Source: Tetmemena sp. SeJ-2015 (taxonomy: Eukaryota; Ciliophora; Spirotrichea; Sporadotrichida; Oxytrichidae). From it: a stretch of 23,235 nt of DNA. Positions 1 to 8,824 of this stretch are shown in pieces. The stretch spans positions 1 through 23,235 of the forward strand of contig JAJKFJ010023608.1 in the NCBI GenBank assembly GCA_027382625.1, written 5' to 3'. Every line of letters begins with the position of its first letter. Positions within the stretch are counted from its first letter, which is position 1. A program made the translations under genes and the position numbers. The notes under the pieces are model-generated. The model worked only from the letters and a program-made list of their open reading frames with translations. It was not told the origin of the DNA and did not search any database.

Positions 1-190
1 CAGCAACTAATTCTCTCAGTTAAAAAGAGTTTAAACTGCATGGATCCATTACCCTGTGAATAGAGAGGAAAAGCAAGCTTTCTTTTGCGGCTATCGGCTG
101 TGAGCCCCTGACCACTGGTCCTCTAGAAAGTCCCAGAGCATCCGAAAGGAGACCATCTAGAAGGGACTATGAGCTTCATATTTAAAATGG
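1..190 (+). repeat. R2 repeat, partial copy at left edge
   Basis: This is the right-hand part of an R2 repeat cut by the window edge. It aligns with 13541-13700, sharing the AAACTGCAT/GAACTGCAT block and the segment CTTTCTTTTGCGGCTATCG, which reads CTCTCTTTTGCAGCTATCG in the copy at 13.6 kb. The hairpin written AGTTCAAC/GTTGAACT in that copy appears here as AGTTAAA/TTTAAACT, so both arms have changed together. It is richer in G+C than the DNA that follows. Confidence 0.6.
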
Positions 191-388
191 GAGGAGCAGG
201 AGGTATTTAATAACGAAGTTGTTAATATTCAAATTCACATTAATTCTTAATCACTAACTCCTATGGAAGTACTGTTTTAATATTTCTTTGAGTTATTCAG
301 CTAAGATTGATTTCTACTTTTTACAAAAAATTGAAGCCGATTATTTTTTTATACTTAATACATAAATCCAATTCAAAAATTCCTTCCA

Positions 389-810
389 TTAAGTTGGAAC
401 CTTTTAAAATTTAATTTAAATTCGGAATTAAGTTAAAATAATAAATGATGGATTGTAAATTTTGGCCGTTAAATTATAAAGTAGGTACTCAAAATGGGGC
501 TTGTTAGATATCTTCTTTAATTTAAATATGAGTTTGTACTACTGCCATTACGATAAGAGGTGCCTATGAAGAGATTTTGATGTCAAAAACTCAGAACCAG
601 CAATTAGCCAAGCTCTTAAACTTATGACCGAGATAACTCTTTACACAGACCTCCTAAGAAGAATTAGCAAATATGAAAGTAGCTTAAACCTTTATGCTTA
701 ATCTAACAGTAATAAATTCAAACCAATTTCTCACACGTCAACTGTCTAGGATTTTAAATTTATTAATTTATTTAGTAATTTAATTCTCCATTATTAAAAT
801 CTCAGCTATA
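389..810 (-). repeat. R1 element, most decayed copy
   Basis: This is a minus-oriented R1 copy recognised by alignment with 7927-8352. The run TTAAAATAATAAATG near 430-450, a block near 600-680 and the region 715-810 all match in order. The right end reads CAGCTATA, the reverse complement of TATAGCTG, a perfect TAYAGYNR end. The left end (TTAAGTTG at 389) is a worn form of TATAGTTG. The internal frame is no longer recognisable, so this is the oldest copy in the window. Confidence 0.6.
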
Positions 811-1530
811 TTGAATCATTTGAAAGATATTTAAAATTCCACATTTAAAATTAAGATTAATCTATAACGCTTTACTGTATGAATCAGTCTACAAGGACTC
901 ATTCATAATCGATTTTAAAAAAATTATATTCTTTTATTATTCTATGAGATATTATTTAAATTCCATAGTGAATGACATCTTCATTTTTATCTTCTTACTC
1001 AAAATCTTATGCTCATAATAATTAAAGGGATTTTATTCAAATTTAAAATTTGAAGATAGAGTAGAAAAAGACTAGTTTTTATCCACAGAATATGGGAGGA
1101 ATACGATCAGATTATTTTTGTCATAAATACACAAAACCTTATAAATGAATTGCTCATTCTAACTTATTATAATTTGCAAGTCTTTAGAATAGGTTCTTGC
1201 TCTGTTTTTTTTAGACATTTCTTCCTTTTATTTCTTTCTGAAGCACTTATTTTCTCTCTATTTTAGTTTCTTGCCCTCACTTTGTCCTAAAAAATCATCT
1301 TAAGCTATAGAATAGGTTACATAAGTTGAAAGATAAAAGCATTCTCTCTAAACTGATTGTTCATTGCATAGCCAAAGGTAAAGCCCATTTAAAAGTATTG
1401 CATGAGCAATGAAGAGTTCCTTACTGTCTTCTTGCTCAACTTTCAAACTACATTTCTTAGGGAAGTTAGAGAATAGATAATATTAATTAGGGCTAAACTC
1501 AAAATAGTTATCAAAAATAAGATAATTAGC
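811..1530. other. A+T-rich stretch without recognised features
   Basis: I see no gene, RNA or repeat that I can support. The DNA is A+T-rich with scattered short homopolymers such as T8 near 1204. A weak similarity joins about 1721-1760 with 18066-18105 (both contain TATTCATCC followed by ATATAACTGG), but it is too short and gapped to define a family. Confidence 0.5.
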
Positions 1531-2268
1531 TCAATGGTTACCTCTTTATTTTTTGGAAATCTGTATTGAGAAAATTTCGAGATTTGAGAAGTGATTAGGA
1601 CTTCCGAACTCTGCCATTAGTATTATTAAATCACAAATTGAAATGTTTTATTAATTATGAACAACTTAATTACTGTTGACTCCCTACTGAAAGCTAAGAA
1701 AGTATTAATTTATTCTTCCAAATAATCTAATCGTATTCATCCTATAATATAACTGGCAGAAGAGAAATACTTTAAGACAATAAGAGGAGGAAATTATATT
1801 GAATAAACTAATAGAGCATTATTCTTGTTATTTAGCCTGTAGCATCCGTACTCTATGTACTATCTTAATCTCTTGAGGAAAAAATTTGCCTTGCTTTAAT
1901 GTAAATTCATTTGATTTTAATATTCTGACACCAAGCCAAAGTTTAGAAGTTGAGGGAATCCAGGTACTTAGGGAGAGAGCGGTCAATATGATATTGCTTA
2001 GTTGGAATAATAATGATTTCATGCTTGTATTTGTCAAGTTAAAGAGGGTATTAAACTTCTTCTGGAAATGATAGAGAGCAATGAATTACTTCGACAAATA
2101 CACCGACTTACTGCCAGGAAGTAAGAGCAACACTGCTTCTATCTTTATATCATTTAAATATTCTATTTCTATTAATTTATGGATAAAAAAACTCGTATTT
2201 GCAAAATTGGACTGTACCGACGCAAAGAGTACAAGTATTAAGAGGAAAAAGATATGCAGTAGGAGTTC
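1531..2268 (-). CDS. Open frame under UAR=Gln, hydrophobic N-terminal region
   Basis: Read on the minus strand with TAA/TAG as Gln, this frame stays open for 245 codons, from just after a TGA whose complement is 2269-2271 to a TGA at 1531-1533. Its start is strongly hydrophobic (LLLHIFFLLILVLFASVQS), like a signal peptide or membrane anchor, but no ATG precedes it, so the true start would be in another exon or segment. The part 1828-2037 is also open in the standard code. Chance frames of this length are expected in the window when only TGA stops, and the opposite strand is open too. No family is recognised. I regard it as possible, not shown. Confidence 0.2.
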
Positions 2269-2428
2269 TCACACTTCGAATCAATGCACTTGGAGAGTTG
2301 GTTAGTAGTTGACTTTGCCAATCATTGACAATAAAATAAATATAGGATACACGGATATAATCTCAAATTTATATTTCTTAGGGTAAGCATTTAATTTATA
2401 TCTCTAACATAAATAACTATCTTCATGA
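2081..2428 (+). CDS. Hypothetical 115-codon open frame
   Basis: This frame begins MNYFDKYTDLLPGSKS and runs 115 codons from ATG to TGA if TAA/TAG are Gln. The first 74 codons are open even in the standard code. The same frame is open upstream from about 1877 and is broken only by one TGA at 2069-2071, so 1877-2428 could be one coding region with a single stop. The first 230 bp are richer in G+C than the flanks, and the tail after 2310 has the A+T-rich composition of non-coding DNA. It overlaps the minus-strand frame at 1531-2268 and at most one of the two can be real. No domain is recognised. Confidence 0.25.
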
Positions 2429-3045
2429 TTTTCTATTGGTTAATTATAATGGTATGAAGAAGTTAGTTAATTTTTTTAGAAATTTAATGTAAACAAGAAT
2501 AATCTAATAAGCTAAATTGTGTATCAATAGAAATAAAATTTTGTTGATTATCATCTTCGCTGAAAGACTTGATATAAAAATATGACATATGAGGAGATTA
2601 AATCTTCGGTTGCAATTCACTTTTAGCAGTATCATACAGTATAATCATTTTAGATCCAGTGATAAGTTAAAGGATCTAGCTGGAAATGGTAAGCAAATCT
2701 TTTAAAGACTTTATATTTCTCTTTGCTTAATAGATTATTCTGGATCTTGTTGCTGTTTGAGGTTCTTAATAATTAAAAGTAGATTTATATTGCTATATGA
2801 TGATTATCATAGATGCTATCATGCTTCATTTTTAAAGAATATGTGAATGGTAAATAATTTGATGATGCTTATTTATAACTTGAATTGTTTGTTATTTAAG
2901 TTTTCTTCTTGCTCCTTCAGATAAGATTCATAATAGTTTTAAATTAACCTTAATTTTAGGAAATGAAGAGTAAATCTGTGTTGCCTAAGAATCTATTTAA
3001 TGCAGATCTCAAACTTATTTCAATTACTCATCTTAACATACTCAC
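2429..3045. other. A+T-rich stretch without recognised features
   Basis: I find no supported gene or repeat here. The interval is uniformly A+T-rich with only short chance open frames. Confidence 0.5.
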
Positions 3046-3200
3046 ATTACTCACCAAACTAATTAGCTAGTGTATTACAAAATATAATATGACTCACATG
3101 ACTCACGATAATTAGACCAACTCTAATATACCCACTCACATGACTCAAAATCTTTAATCACTAAAAAATAATCAATCTCTGATAAAATTATTCAAGTGGC
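3046..3200. repeat. Cluster of CTCAC/TGACTCA motifs
   Basis: CTCA-containing words recur through this stretch. ACTCACATGACTCA occurs twice, at 3092-3105 and 3134-3147. The heptamer TGACTCA, the consensus of AP-1/Gcn4-type bZIP proteins in other eukaryotes, occurs three times at 3090, 3099 and 3141. No gene starts close by, so a regulatory role is only a guess and local duplication is a simpler origin. Confidence 0.35.
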
Positions 3201-3517
3201 TCAACTAACTCATTTGAATCCAACTTTTAGCAAAGATGATGACTATTTCATCATCAATTACTAACTCATAAAAAAATTGTGGATAGCTTCAAGATAACAT
3301 TTAAAAACTACGCTACCAATGATACATAAGAACTGAATATAAGCAGCATCTGTAAATTTATAAATGAAAGTTTAAAATTTTTAATAGAGATGACTGATCT
3401 AAGTTTTGATAAGTTCTCCATGCCATGATTTTTAAACTGTGTCCAAGCCCTTTCTGAAAGTTCATCTTGCTGTAAGAAAATCGGTCCCAAAAAAAATAAA
3501 TTATAATATTATAGAGT

Positions 3518-3931
3518 TATAGCAGAGAATCTAATAAAAAAGAGAATTAAATTAGATATTAAATTAAAATAAAATAAATAAGTGATAGTTGAAGTGTGTC
3601 CAATTTAAATAATAATTAGACCATTCGATTCAGTATCAAATATTAAGAATATTTCATCCTAGCAACTTTTTTGTTGGAGAACTCAGTCAAAATTTATAAG
3701 CGACACAAGTTTAGACGACTATGATGAGGATGACGAGGAGTGCGTGCGACAAATCTCACTACAGATAGGTGTTGTGAAGATGATTAAAGAAGAAACTCAG
3801 ATTAATTTTTGATTATCTATCGAACAAGCTGCAGATCTGGGGGTGAATCTGCGATTTCAACTGACGCGAAGTTGCAACTCTTCATTTATTAATTTAACCA
3901 ATCACAGATTTTAATTAAAATTCTTACTATA
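3518..3931 (+). mobile_element. R1 element copy a, TA-bounded with TAYAGYNR ends
   Basis: This is a 414-bp R1 copy. The left end is TATAGCAG and the right end, read inward on the other strand, is TATAGTAA, both perfect matches to TAYAGYNR. The two ends form an imperfect terminal inverted repeat (TATAGCAGAGAATCTAATAA against TATAGTAAGAATTTTAATTA). This consensus is known for Paramecium eliminated sequences and Euplotes Tec elements and derives from Tc1/mariner ends. The element is too short to encode a transposase, so it is MITE-like or itself an eliminated sequence. It aligns with the copies at 7927, 9925 and 21578, mostly without frame-changing gaps. A 3' hairpin pairs GCAGAT (3831) with ATCTGC (3847). 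Confidence 0.7.
3621..3812 (+). CDS. R1-encoded small acidic protein, copy a
   Basis: This is a 63-codon frame inside R1 copy a, ending at TGA 3810-3812. It begins PFDSVSNIKNISS, carries an acidic tract (DDYDEDDEE at about residues 37-45) and ends MIKEETQINF. The same frame, with the same stop, can be followed in three other copies. It uses one TAG as Gln. Upstream the frame stays open without a clear ATG, so the start is arbitrary. A second overlapping frame, ending KRHKFRRL before TGA at 3721-3723, is also recognisable in all copies, so it is not settled which one, if either, is translated. No known family is recognised, and no transposase motif is visible. Confidence 0.35.
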
Positions 3932-3986
3932 ATGCTTATGAATGAGTGGGAATCGCATCCGTACTATTATAACTCAAACTAAGAGA

Positions 3987-4184
3987 ATGAAAACTTAAAA
4001 TGCTGTCACAAAAAATCGCACATGTTATTTTTTAGATCTGCCTCTGATTCGCTCTCCTTCATATTGTTTTTGTGATTTTTCTTATCAGAAATGTGATTCT
4101 TCTGATGTCATTTCTGATAACTTTGTGAGTGAATCAGACTTCTTTTTATGGACTGTGATGTGTATTTGGAAAGCACAGGGATGA
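3987..4184 (+). CDS. Hypothetical 65-codon open frame, Cys/Ser-rich
   Basis: An ATG at 3987 opens a 65-codon frame ending at TGA 4182-4184. It begins MKTQNAVTKNRTCYFLDLP and is rich in Cys, Ser, Asp and aromatic residues. Its fourth codon is TAA, so it exists only if UAR is Gln. The same frame continues past the TGA for another 73 codons to TGA 4404-4406, including MKLNNAVMIIDSIDEKIR from an ATG at 4230, which suggests one coding region with an internal stop. It starts 55 bp beyond the R1 copy at 3518-3931. No family is recognised. The G+C of the interval is higher than the flanks, which is the main support. Confidence 0.35.
4082..4120. other. Perfect 12-bp inverted repeat (hairpin)
   Basis: TTATCAGAAATG at 4082-4093 is repeated as its exact reverse complement at 4109-4120 with a 15-bp loop. 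It lies inside the candidate coding frame 3987-4184. One such hairpin is not far from chance expectation in a window of this size, so no function is claimed. Confidence 0.5.
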
Positions 4185-5089
4185 TGCTTTAGTAACATTT
4201 TCATAAAATCCTCAAAATTCTACTTTGAAATGAAGCTGAACAATGCAGTTATGATAATTGATTCGATTGATGAAAAAATCAGACAGGCAAAGCTCTTTAA
4301 CATTAGTAAGCAACAAGACAATAGAGGAATGTGGGCCTTAGTGTAACTCTTTCTACATGTTTAGCGCTACTTGAATTTCAGTTTAAAATAATTCTCAAGA
4401 GAATGATGGGTACACCCGAAGTAATGACTTTCTAAATCAAAATTGAAATACTCTCGATCCTAAGTCAAGTTCTGAGAGGAAAAAATTGTCTCCTTTTTTA
4501 AATGCAAAGGATATGCTTGACTACATCAATAATCTGTAATAAAAACTTTTTAATTTTATACAACTGGTCATCATCTTCGCTGATAGGGGCAAGGCCGTGC
4601 GAATCTTTAAAGCCGCTAAGAAGTAAGAGATAAAATTTTTTAAAAGTCGGGATAAAAATGGCAATCTTAAATGAGAATTAAAAATGGAGCGATGGCATCC
4701 TGATCCTCACTCATGAAAAGTGCTTTGGCTGCTACATAAAGTTCAGGCAAGATTCAAAAAAGTATTTTCATTAAATAGGGATAATGAGAGTCAGCACTAT
4801 CAGATGAGAGAAATGAGAAGCAGTTCAAGAGGCTGGCTTTAATAAAGCTTTTTACAGATTTTCAAATTGACTAAAGTACAAATTATTCAAAGAGGTAGAA
4901 GCTTGTGATCGAGCAGATGATAAAAAAGAGGAGATCATGCAGATTGTGTACAGAAAGAGGTATTAGAAGATATTACTCGAATCCATAGTAAAACTTATTC
5001 AAAAAGGGAACTAGATCAGATCTTTGAAAGACTTGAAGGATCAGATGGTGAAGAAGGAATTCAACAATCTAATGAAGAGGCTATTCTGA
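4185..5089 (+). pseudogene. Coding-like island broken across frames
   Basis: This interval is richer in G+C than its surroundings and has protein-like stretches in successive frames if TAA/TAG are Gln. One frame near 4453-4671 includes SPFLNAKDMLDYINNLQQKL and FADRGKAVRIFKAAKK. Another near 4800-4940 includes DERNEKQFKRLALIKLF. A third, 4871-5089, ends in a basic helix-like tail, DLKDQMVKKEFNNLMKRLF, before TGA 5087-5089. The frame changes and in-frame TGAs fit a decayed gene, or a gene still cut by introns or eliminated sequences. I could not choose between these. No family is recognised, and chance open frames may account for parts. Confidence 0.3.
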
Positions 5090-6113
5090 ACAATTTAGTA
5101 TACTAAAGTCACTAGATAGGAACAAAGTACAATGTGATTAGATTTACCCCTTAATCTAAAATAAATTTCTCAAAAAATTCTCTCAGTGTACAATTCAAAG
5201 TTTTATAAATTATAAAAATAAGTTTCCTTCATTTATGTAATTTCAAAATTTTTACAACGGAGAAATAATTTTTTATTTTAAATTATATAGAGGTTGAAGA
5301 ATAGATTTATAATATAATTGTGAATAGCATTGAACAATTTTAATGACATTTTACTCTATAATTTTTTTAAGATAAAACATTATGCTTAAAAGTTCTTTCT
5401 TTTGGCGAGATGCTTCGCATTTGATAAGCTGCTCCTTTCAAATTAAATTTTATTAATTTGATGATATAAAATAATTAGAATTTCAACATGAGTATAATAA
5501 TTAAAAAGAAAGTAGGATATTACCAACAGCCCTAGAGTTTTACGAATGATTAAAGGATATTTGATTGAAATATCTTTAAAATTATTTAAGATAACACTAA
5601 TGTTGAGAATTAAATTAAATTCGATGTTTTAGTAAAAATAGTAAGAATAAGGAAGATCATCAAAAATTTAATCAATTCTTCTAAGATATGTTTTCGATCA
5701 ATTGATTGTTTTTATAATTTATTAAAATAATTTTTAATCTGAGTTAGAACGAGATGAAACAAGAAAACATCCTAATTGGTCAATTAGACTAAAGTAAGAG
5801 CATTTGATATTTATATTTATAAATAAATATTTCTTAATTGTTAATAATTTTTCATCCCTTTCACTCACTATATTGTATTCATAAGATGCAGTTCATCATT
5901 GCATTGCACAAATTAAGATACTTTCTGAATTATTTTTTCTAAATTTTTCTTTACTCACTCATTAAATATTGTTTAAATTTAAAATTCTAATTAAATTTAT
6001 ATTTAAACATATTATATTGAAGAATCTAAAGGAAAATTAAAGGGTTTTCTTATTGAAATAGAAGCTGTTCGAGTCTTACTAGGGTTTGCTTTATTTAATT
6101 CGTTTTAATATGA
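5090..6113. other. A+T-rich stretch without recognised features
   Basis: Nothing is supported here. Composition drops back to strongly A+T-rich immediately after the island at 3987-5089. Only short chance frames are present. Confidence 0.5.
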
Positions 6114-6437
6114 GAAAACTCTAAATTTAAATGTGGCATTCAAGAGCAAGAGCAAGAGCAATAACAGTAGCAGAAAACAAAACCCCGCTTTAAAGAGAGT
6201 ACTCAGACACCAATGAAAACGTCAAGGCTTAGAATATAGACAAAAAGTGTAACCAGCCGCACCAAAAATAGAAAGCTAATTTCAGTGATCAAGAAAGGAA
6301 GCCAGTTGAAACAGAAAATTGAACACTTTTTACAACATCAGATTAATTTAAGATAGCCAAGAACTAAAGCACTCTTGAGCAACTGTAACATACAAAGGGA
6401 ATCTGCTCTCCAACTTGAAATATAATTAATAAAATGA
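6114..6437 (+). CDS. Gln-rich open frame under UAR=Gln
   Basis: Between TGA 6111-6113 and TGA 6435-6437 one frame is open for 107 codons when TAA/TAG are Gln. It contains a Gln/Glu run near its start (QEQEQEQQQQQK) written with CAA, TAA, CAG and TAG in turn, followed by a basic Ser/Thr/Lys-rich region (KTSRLRIQTKSVTSR). Gln runs are common in ciliate proteins. The run overlaps three copies of the hexamer CAAGAG at 6141-6158. A competing frame starts at ATG 6131 (MWHSRARARAITVAENKTP) and ends at TGA 6320-6322. The Gln-rich frame itself lacks an early ATG. No domain is recognised, and the true frame is undecided. Confidence 0.3.
6141..6160. repeat. Short hexanucleotide tandem repeat (CAAGAG)3
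   Basis: Three perfect copies of CAAGAG followed by CA. It encodes alternating Gln/Glu or Arg/Ala depending on frame. Confidence 0.8.
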
Positions 6438-7926
6438 GAAAGATAAACAAGAATAAACAGAGGGTTATACACTAAGGGTCTTCACGAAGATTTGCTTGTT
6501 AATGAGTCCCATCATTAAAAATTAAAAAAATCATATAATTAAAACATCTATATATTATATAGCACTTTTTTAGGCTGATCTCTATTAGATCAGTTTCCTA
6601 CAACCGACTATTTTGCATTAAATTCTAAGGTATAATCAATTCTTCAAGGAGTCCTAATTACTATATGGAAACAATTTACTTCTTAATAAACTGCGAAAGT
6701 TCAATATATTATCAAACATTAGTTTAATAATTGCAGTCTGCAAAAAAATACAAATGCTTTTAATTAATTCATCAGCTAAGGATTTTCCGCCCTTGATTTC
6801 CAAAGGGAATGTTTAAATAATCAGAGTTTAATCTCTTAGATGGCAATAATATATGGGAAATAATAAAGCTTTTTATAATTTTATAAAATTAATTAAAGTT
6901 GATTGAAACTTTCAATCTAAACTAAAGTTAAGAAGGGCAGAAAATTCGCTCCGAACTCCATAATCTAAACTTTATATGCTATTTAATAAATATTTTATTT
7001 AAAAGTTAAATAAAAACATTTATTTATCTCTTTCAAATGTTTGAAAAATGAATGAATAACTTTAACCTTGAATACTTAGCTATAATGTTTTTATTAAATT
7101 TCATCCAATCCTTTTAAATAATAACTTGATCCTCATGGTATGTTTCTATTCTTTCAAAGGATATATATTTTCCTTACAAAATAAATTGCTCTATAAGATC
7201 AACTTTCATTCCATGCTTTATCAATCTTCAAGATACTTACCTTAGTTTGTAGCAACTAATCATTTAAACTAACTTTCATTTTAAAGAGAAGGAGGATGCA
7301 AGAATCCAGATTCATATTAAAAATCAGAAATATAAAGTCGGTAACCTGAGTCATAAAACCTCCAGTCGATTCAAATTTAATCTCATGAAAAATGGTAAAC
7401 TTATGATTCAGATATTAACCAAACAAAAATTAGAATTTAGTAATAAGAATTTAAATCACTAGATTCTAAGATAATCCTGAGGTTATATGAAGTTCGGCAG
7501 TATTTTTATGCAAAGTTTTAGAATTTTTATATATTCATGGAATGTCTTCGATTGCTCAGAAGAAATTTTTTTTGTTGAATTACTATTCTGTATCAATGAA
7601 ATATTGTAAATCAAAAGATAATAATGATTCGAAGATCTCAGAGTCTTTTTTATCAATTTCTTAGACATTTAAATCAAGGTCTTTTAGGCCTTTCTTATAG
7701 AAAATATCACAACAAATCACAAATAATCCGAAAGAATCAGAAATATTTGATAAAAATCATCAAGACTTAATAATTATCAATAGCAAGCTAAAATATCTCA
7801 ATTTTCACATTAAAAAAAGAAAGTCTATAAACTCTATTTGGTAATTCAGTAAATCAAAGCTAATTGCTATGTAAATTCAGCTGGATTAATTTAATAACTT
7901 CGCTCCACAAATAGACTTAAGATCAA
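6438..7926. other. A+T-rich stretch without recognised features
   Basis: I see no supported gene, RNA or repeat in these 1.5 kb. The short standard-code frame on the minus strand at 7483-7668 has the Ile/Asn/Lys/Ser composition expected of A+T-rich non-coding DNA and no recognisable motif. Confidence 0.5.
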
Positions 7927-8045
7927 TATAGTTGTAATTTTAATTAAAATCGGTGATTGATTAAAATAATAAATGGAGAGTTGCAACTTCGTGTCAGTTG
8001 AAATCGCAGATTCACCCCCTGATCTGCAGCTTGTTCGATAGCTTA

Positions 8046-8249
8046 TCAAAAATTAATATGAATTTCTTCTTTAATCATCTTCACAGCACCTTTCACCAGC
8101 GAGATATGTCGCACGCATTCGTCATCATCGTCATCATCGTCATCGTCATCTTCATTAAAACTTGTGTGGCTTATAACTCTTTACTGAGCACTCCCACACA
8201 AAAGTTGCAAGGATGAAAAGTTCTTAGAATTTTATGCTGAATCGAATTG
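8046..8249 (-). CDS. R1-encoded small acidic protein, copy b
   Basis: This is the best-preserved version of the R1 frame: 67 codons ending at the TGA complementary to 8046-8048. It begins QFDSAQNSKNFSS, has a central run of ten Asp after NE, and ends SLVKGAVKMIKEEIHINF. Two TAA codons are read as Gln. Against copies a, c and d there is no frame-shifting gap across the whole frame, and the acidic tract differs in length only by multiples of three. The first in-frame ATG lies late (KM-IKEE), so the start is unknown. The protein resembles no family I know. An acidic tail of this kind could bind basic proteins, but that is speculation. Confidence 0.4.
8119..8155. repeat. Trinucleotide microsatellite within R1 copy b
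   Basis: A run of TCA/TCG triplets, read on the other strand as GAT/GAC, encodes the poly-Asp tract of the R1 frame. The other R1 copies have shorter, impure versions. Confidence 0.85.
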
Positions 8250-8354
8250 TTTAATAATAAATTAAATCTGACACACTTCAACTGCCTCTGATTTATTCCA
8301 TTTTAATTTATGATTTAATTTAATTATCTTTTTTATTAAATTCTCAGCTATATT

Positions 8355-8438
8355 ATGGAATTATAGAAAATGAAATGGACAGGGTTAGAGCAATTGCTTG
8401 AGAACGACTTTGGCGAGAGTTTATTAGATAGGTTATGA
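8355..8438 (+). CDS. Short open frame abutting R1 copy b
   Basis: An ATG two bases beyond the R1 boundary TA (8351-8352) starts a 27-codon frame, MELQKMKWTGLEQLLENDF onward, ending at TGA 8436-8438. Its fourth codon is TAG. The composition (Glu, Leu, Lys, Asp) is protein-like. It may be a first exon or remnant of the frame that follows at 8435-8824, reached through a splice or a frameshift, but I cannot show a junction. Confidence 0.25.
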
Positions 8439-8824
8439 GAGTTCTCTGGTCGCTTCAGATCAAAGCAAGATATGTGCACATACTTCGCATAAATATGAAA
8501 TATAATGTAACCACTCTCAAGACTTTTAATTCAAGCTAAAATTATTAGTAATTAACTTTACTTAAATTTATTTTCATAGAGAAAACGGAAGTGCCCTCTT
8601 GCTCAAGAAGTTCTCAGCTTAGAAGTCCCAAGCCAGACGAACAGAAGCAGAACCCTCCTCCAGTAACATCACTGATTATATTCAAGAATATTGATAGTCC
8701 TGATTTATCTTAAAGGCATTCTTACCAATCAAAAGATCTAATGATTAATACCTCTGATCAAATCCCAATGAATCAAAACCAAGAATACTTATTTTAAATC
8801 TCAAAATTAAAATTTAGAGTTTGA
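8435..8824 (+). CDS. Hypothetical 129-codon Pro/Ser/Gln-rich frame
   Basis: ATG 8435 to TGA 8822-8824 is open for 129 codons under UAR=Gln, using several TAA/TAG codons. The central part, about residues 48-76, is the most convincing: EKTEVPSCSRSSQLRSPKP followed by a DEQKQNPPP segment, with higher G+C than the flanks. The C-terminal part is Asn/Gln/Ser-rich (NTSDQIPMNQNQEYLFQ), as in many ciliate proteins. The A+T-rich middle, 8500-8575, ends in TTTTCATAG and could be an intron, in which case the upstream part would differ. No domain or family is recognised. Confidence 0.35.

Larger units (their letters stand above)
7927..8352 (-). mobile_element. R1 element copy b, TA-bounded with TAYAGYNR ends
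   Basis: This is a 426-bp R1 copy on the minus strand. Read inward, both ends are perfect TAYAGYNR matches: TATAGTTG at the left and TATAGCTG at the right. It is close to copies a and d, the 3' block with the GCAGAT/ATCTGC hairpin being nearly identical. It has the longest acidic trinucleotide tract of the family, which accounts for most of its extra length. A 72-codon standard-code frame on the plus strand (7998-8216) is the antisense shadow of the conserved R1 frame. Confidence 0.75.

Noticed and set aside
7998..8216. 72-codon standard-code frame on the plus strand with a hydrophobic Val/Ile run
   Set aside because: It is the antisense reading of the R1 poly-Asp tract and is not kept in the other R1 copies.
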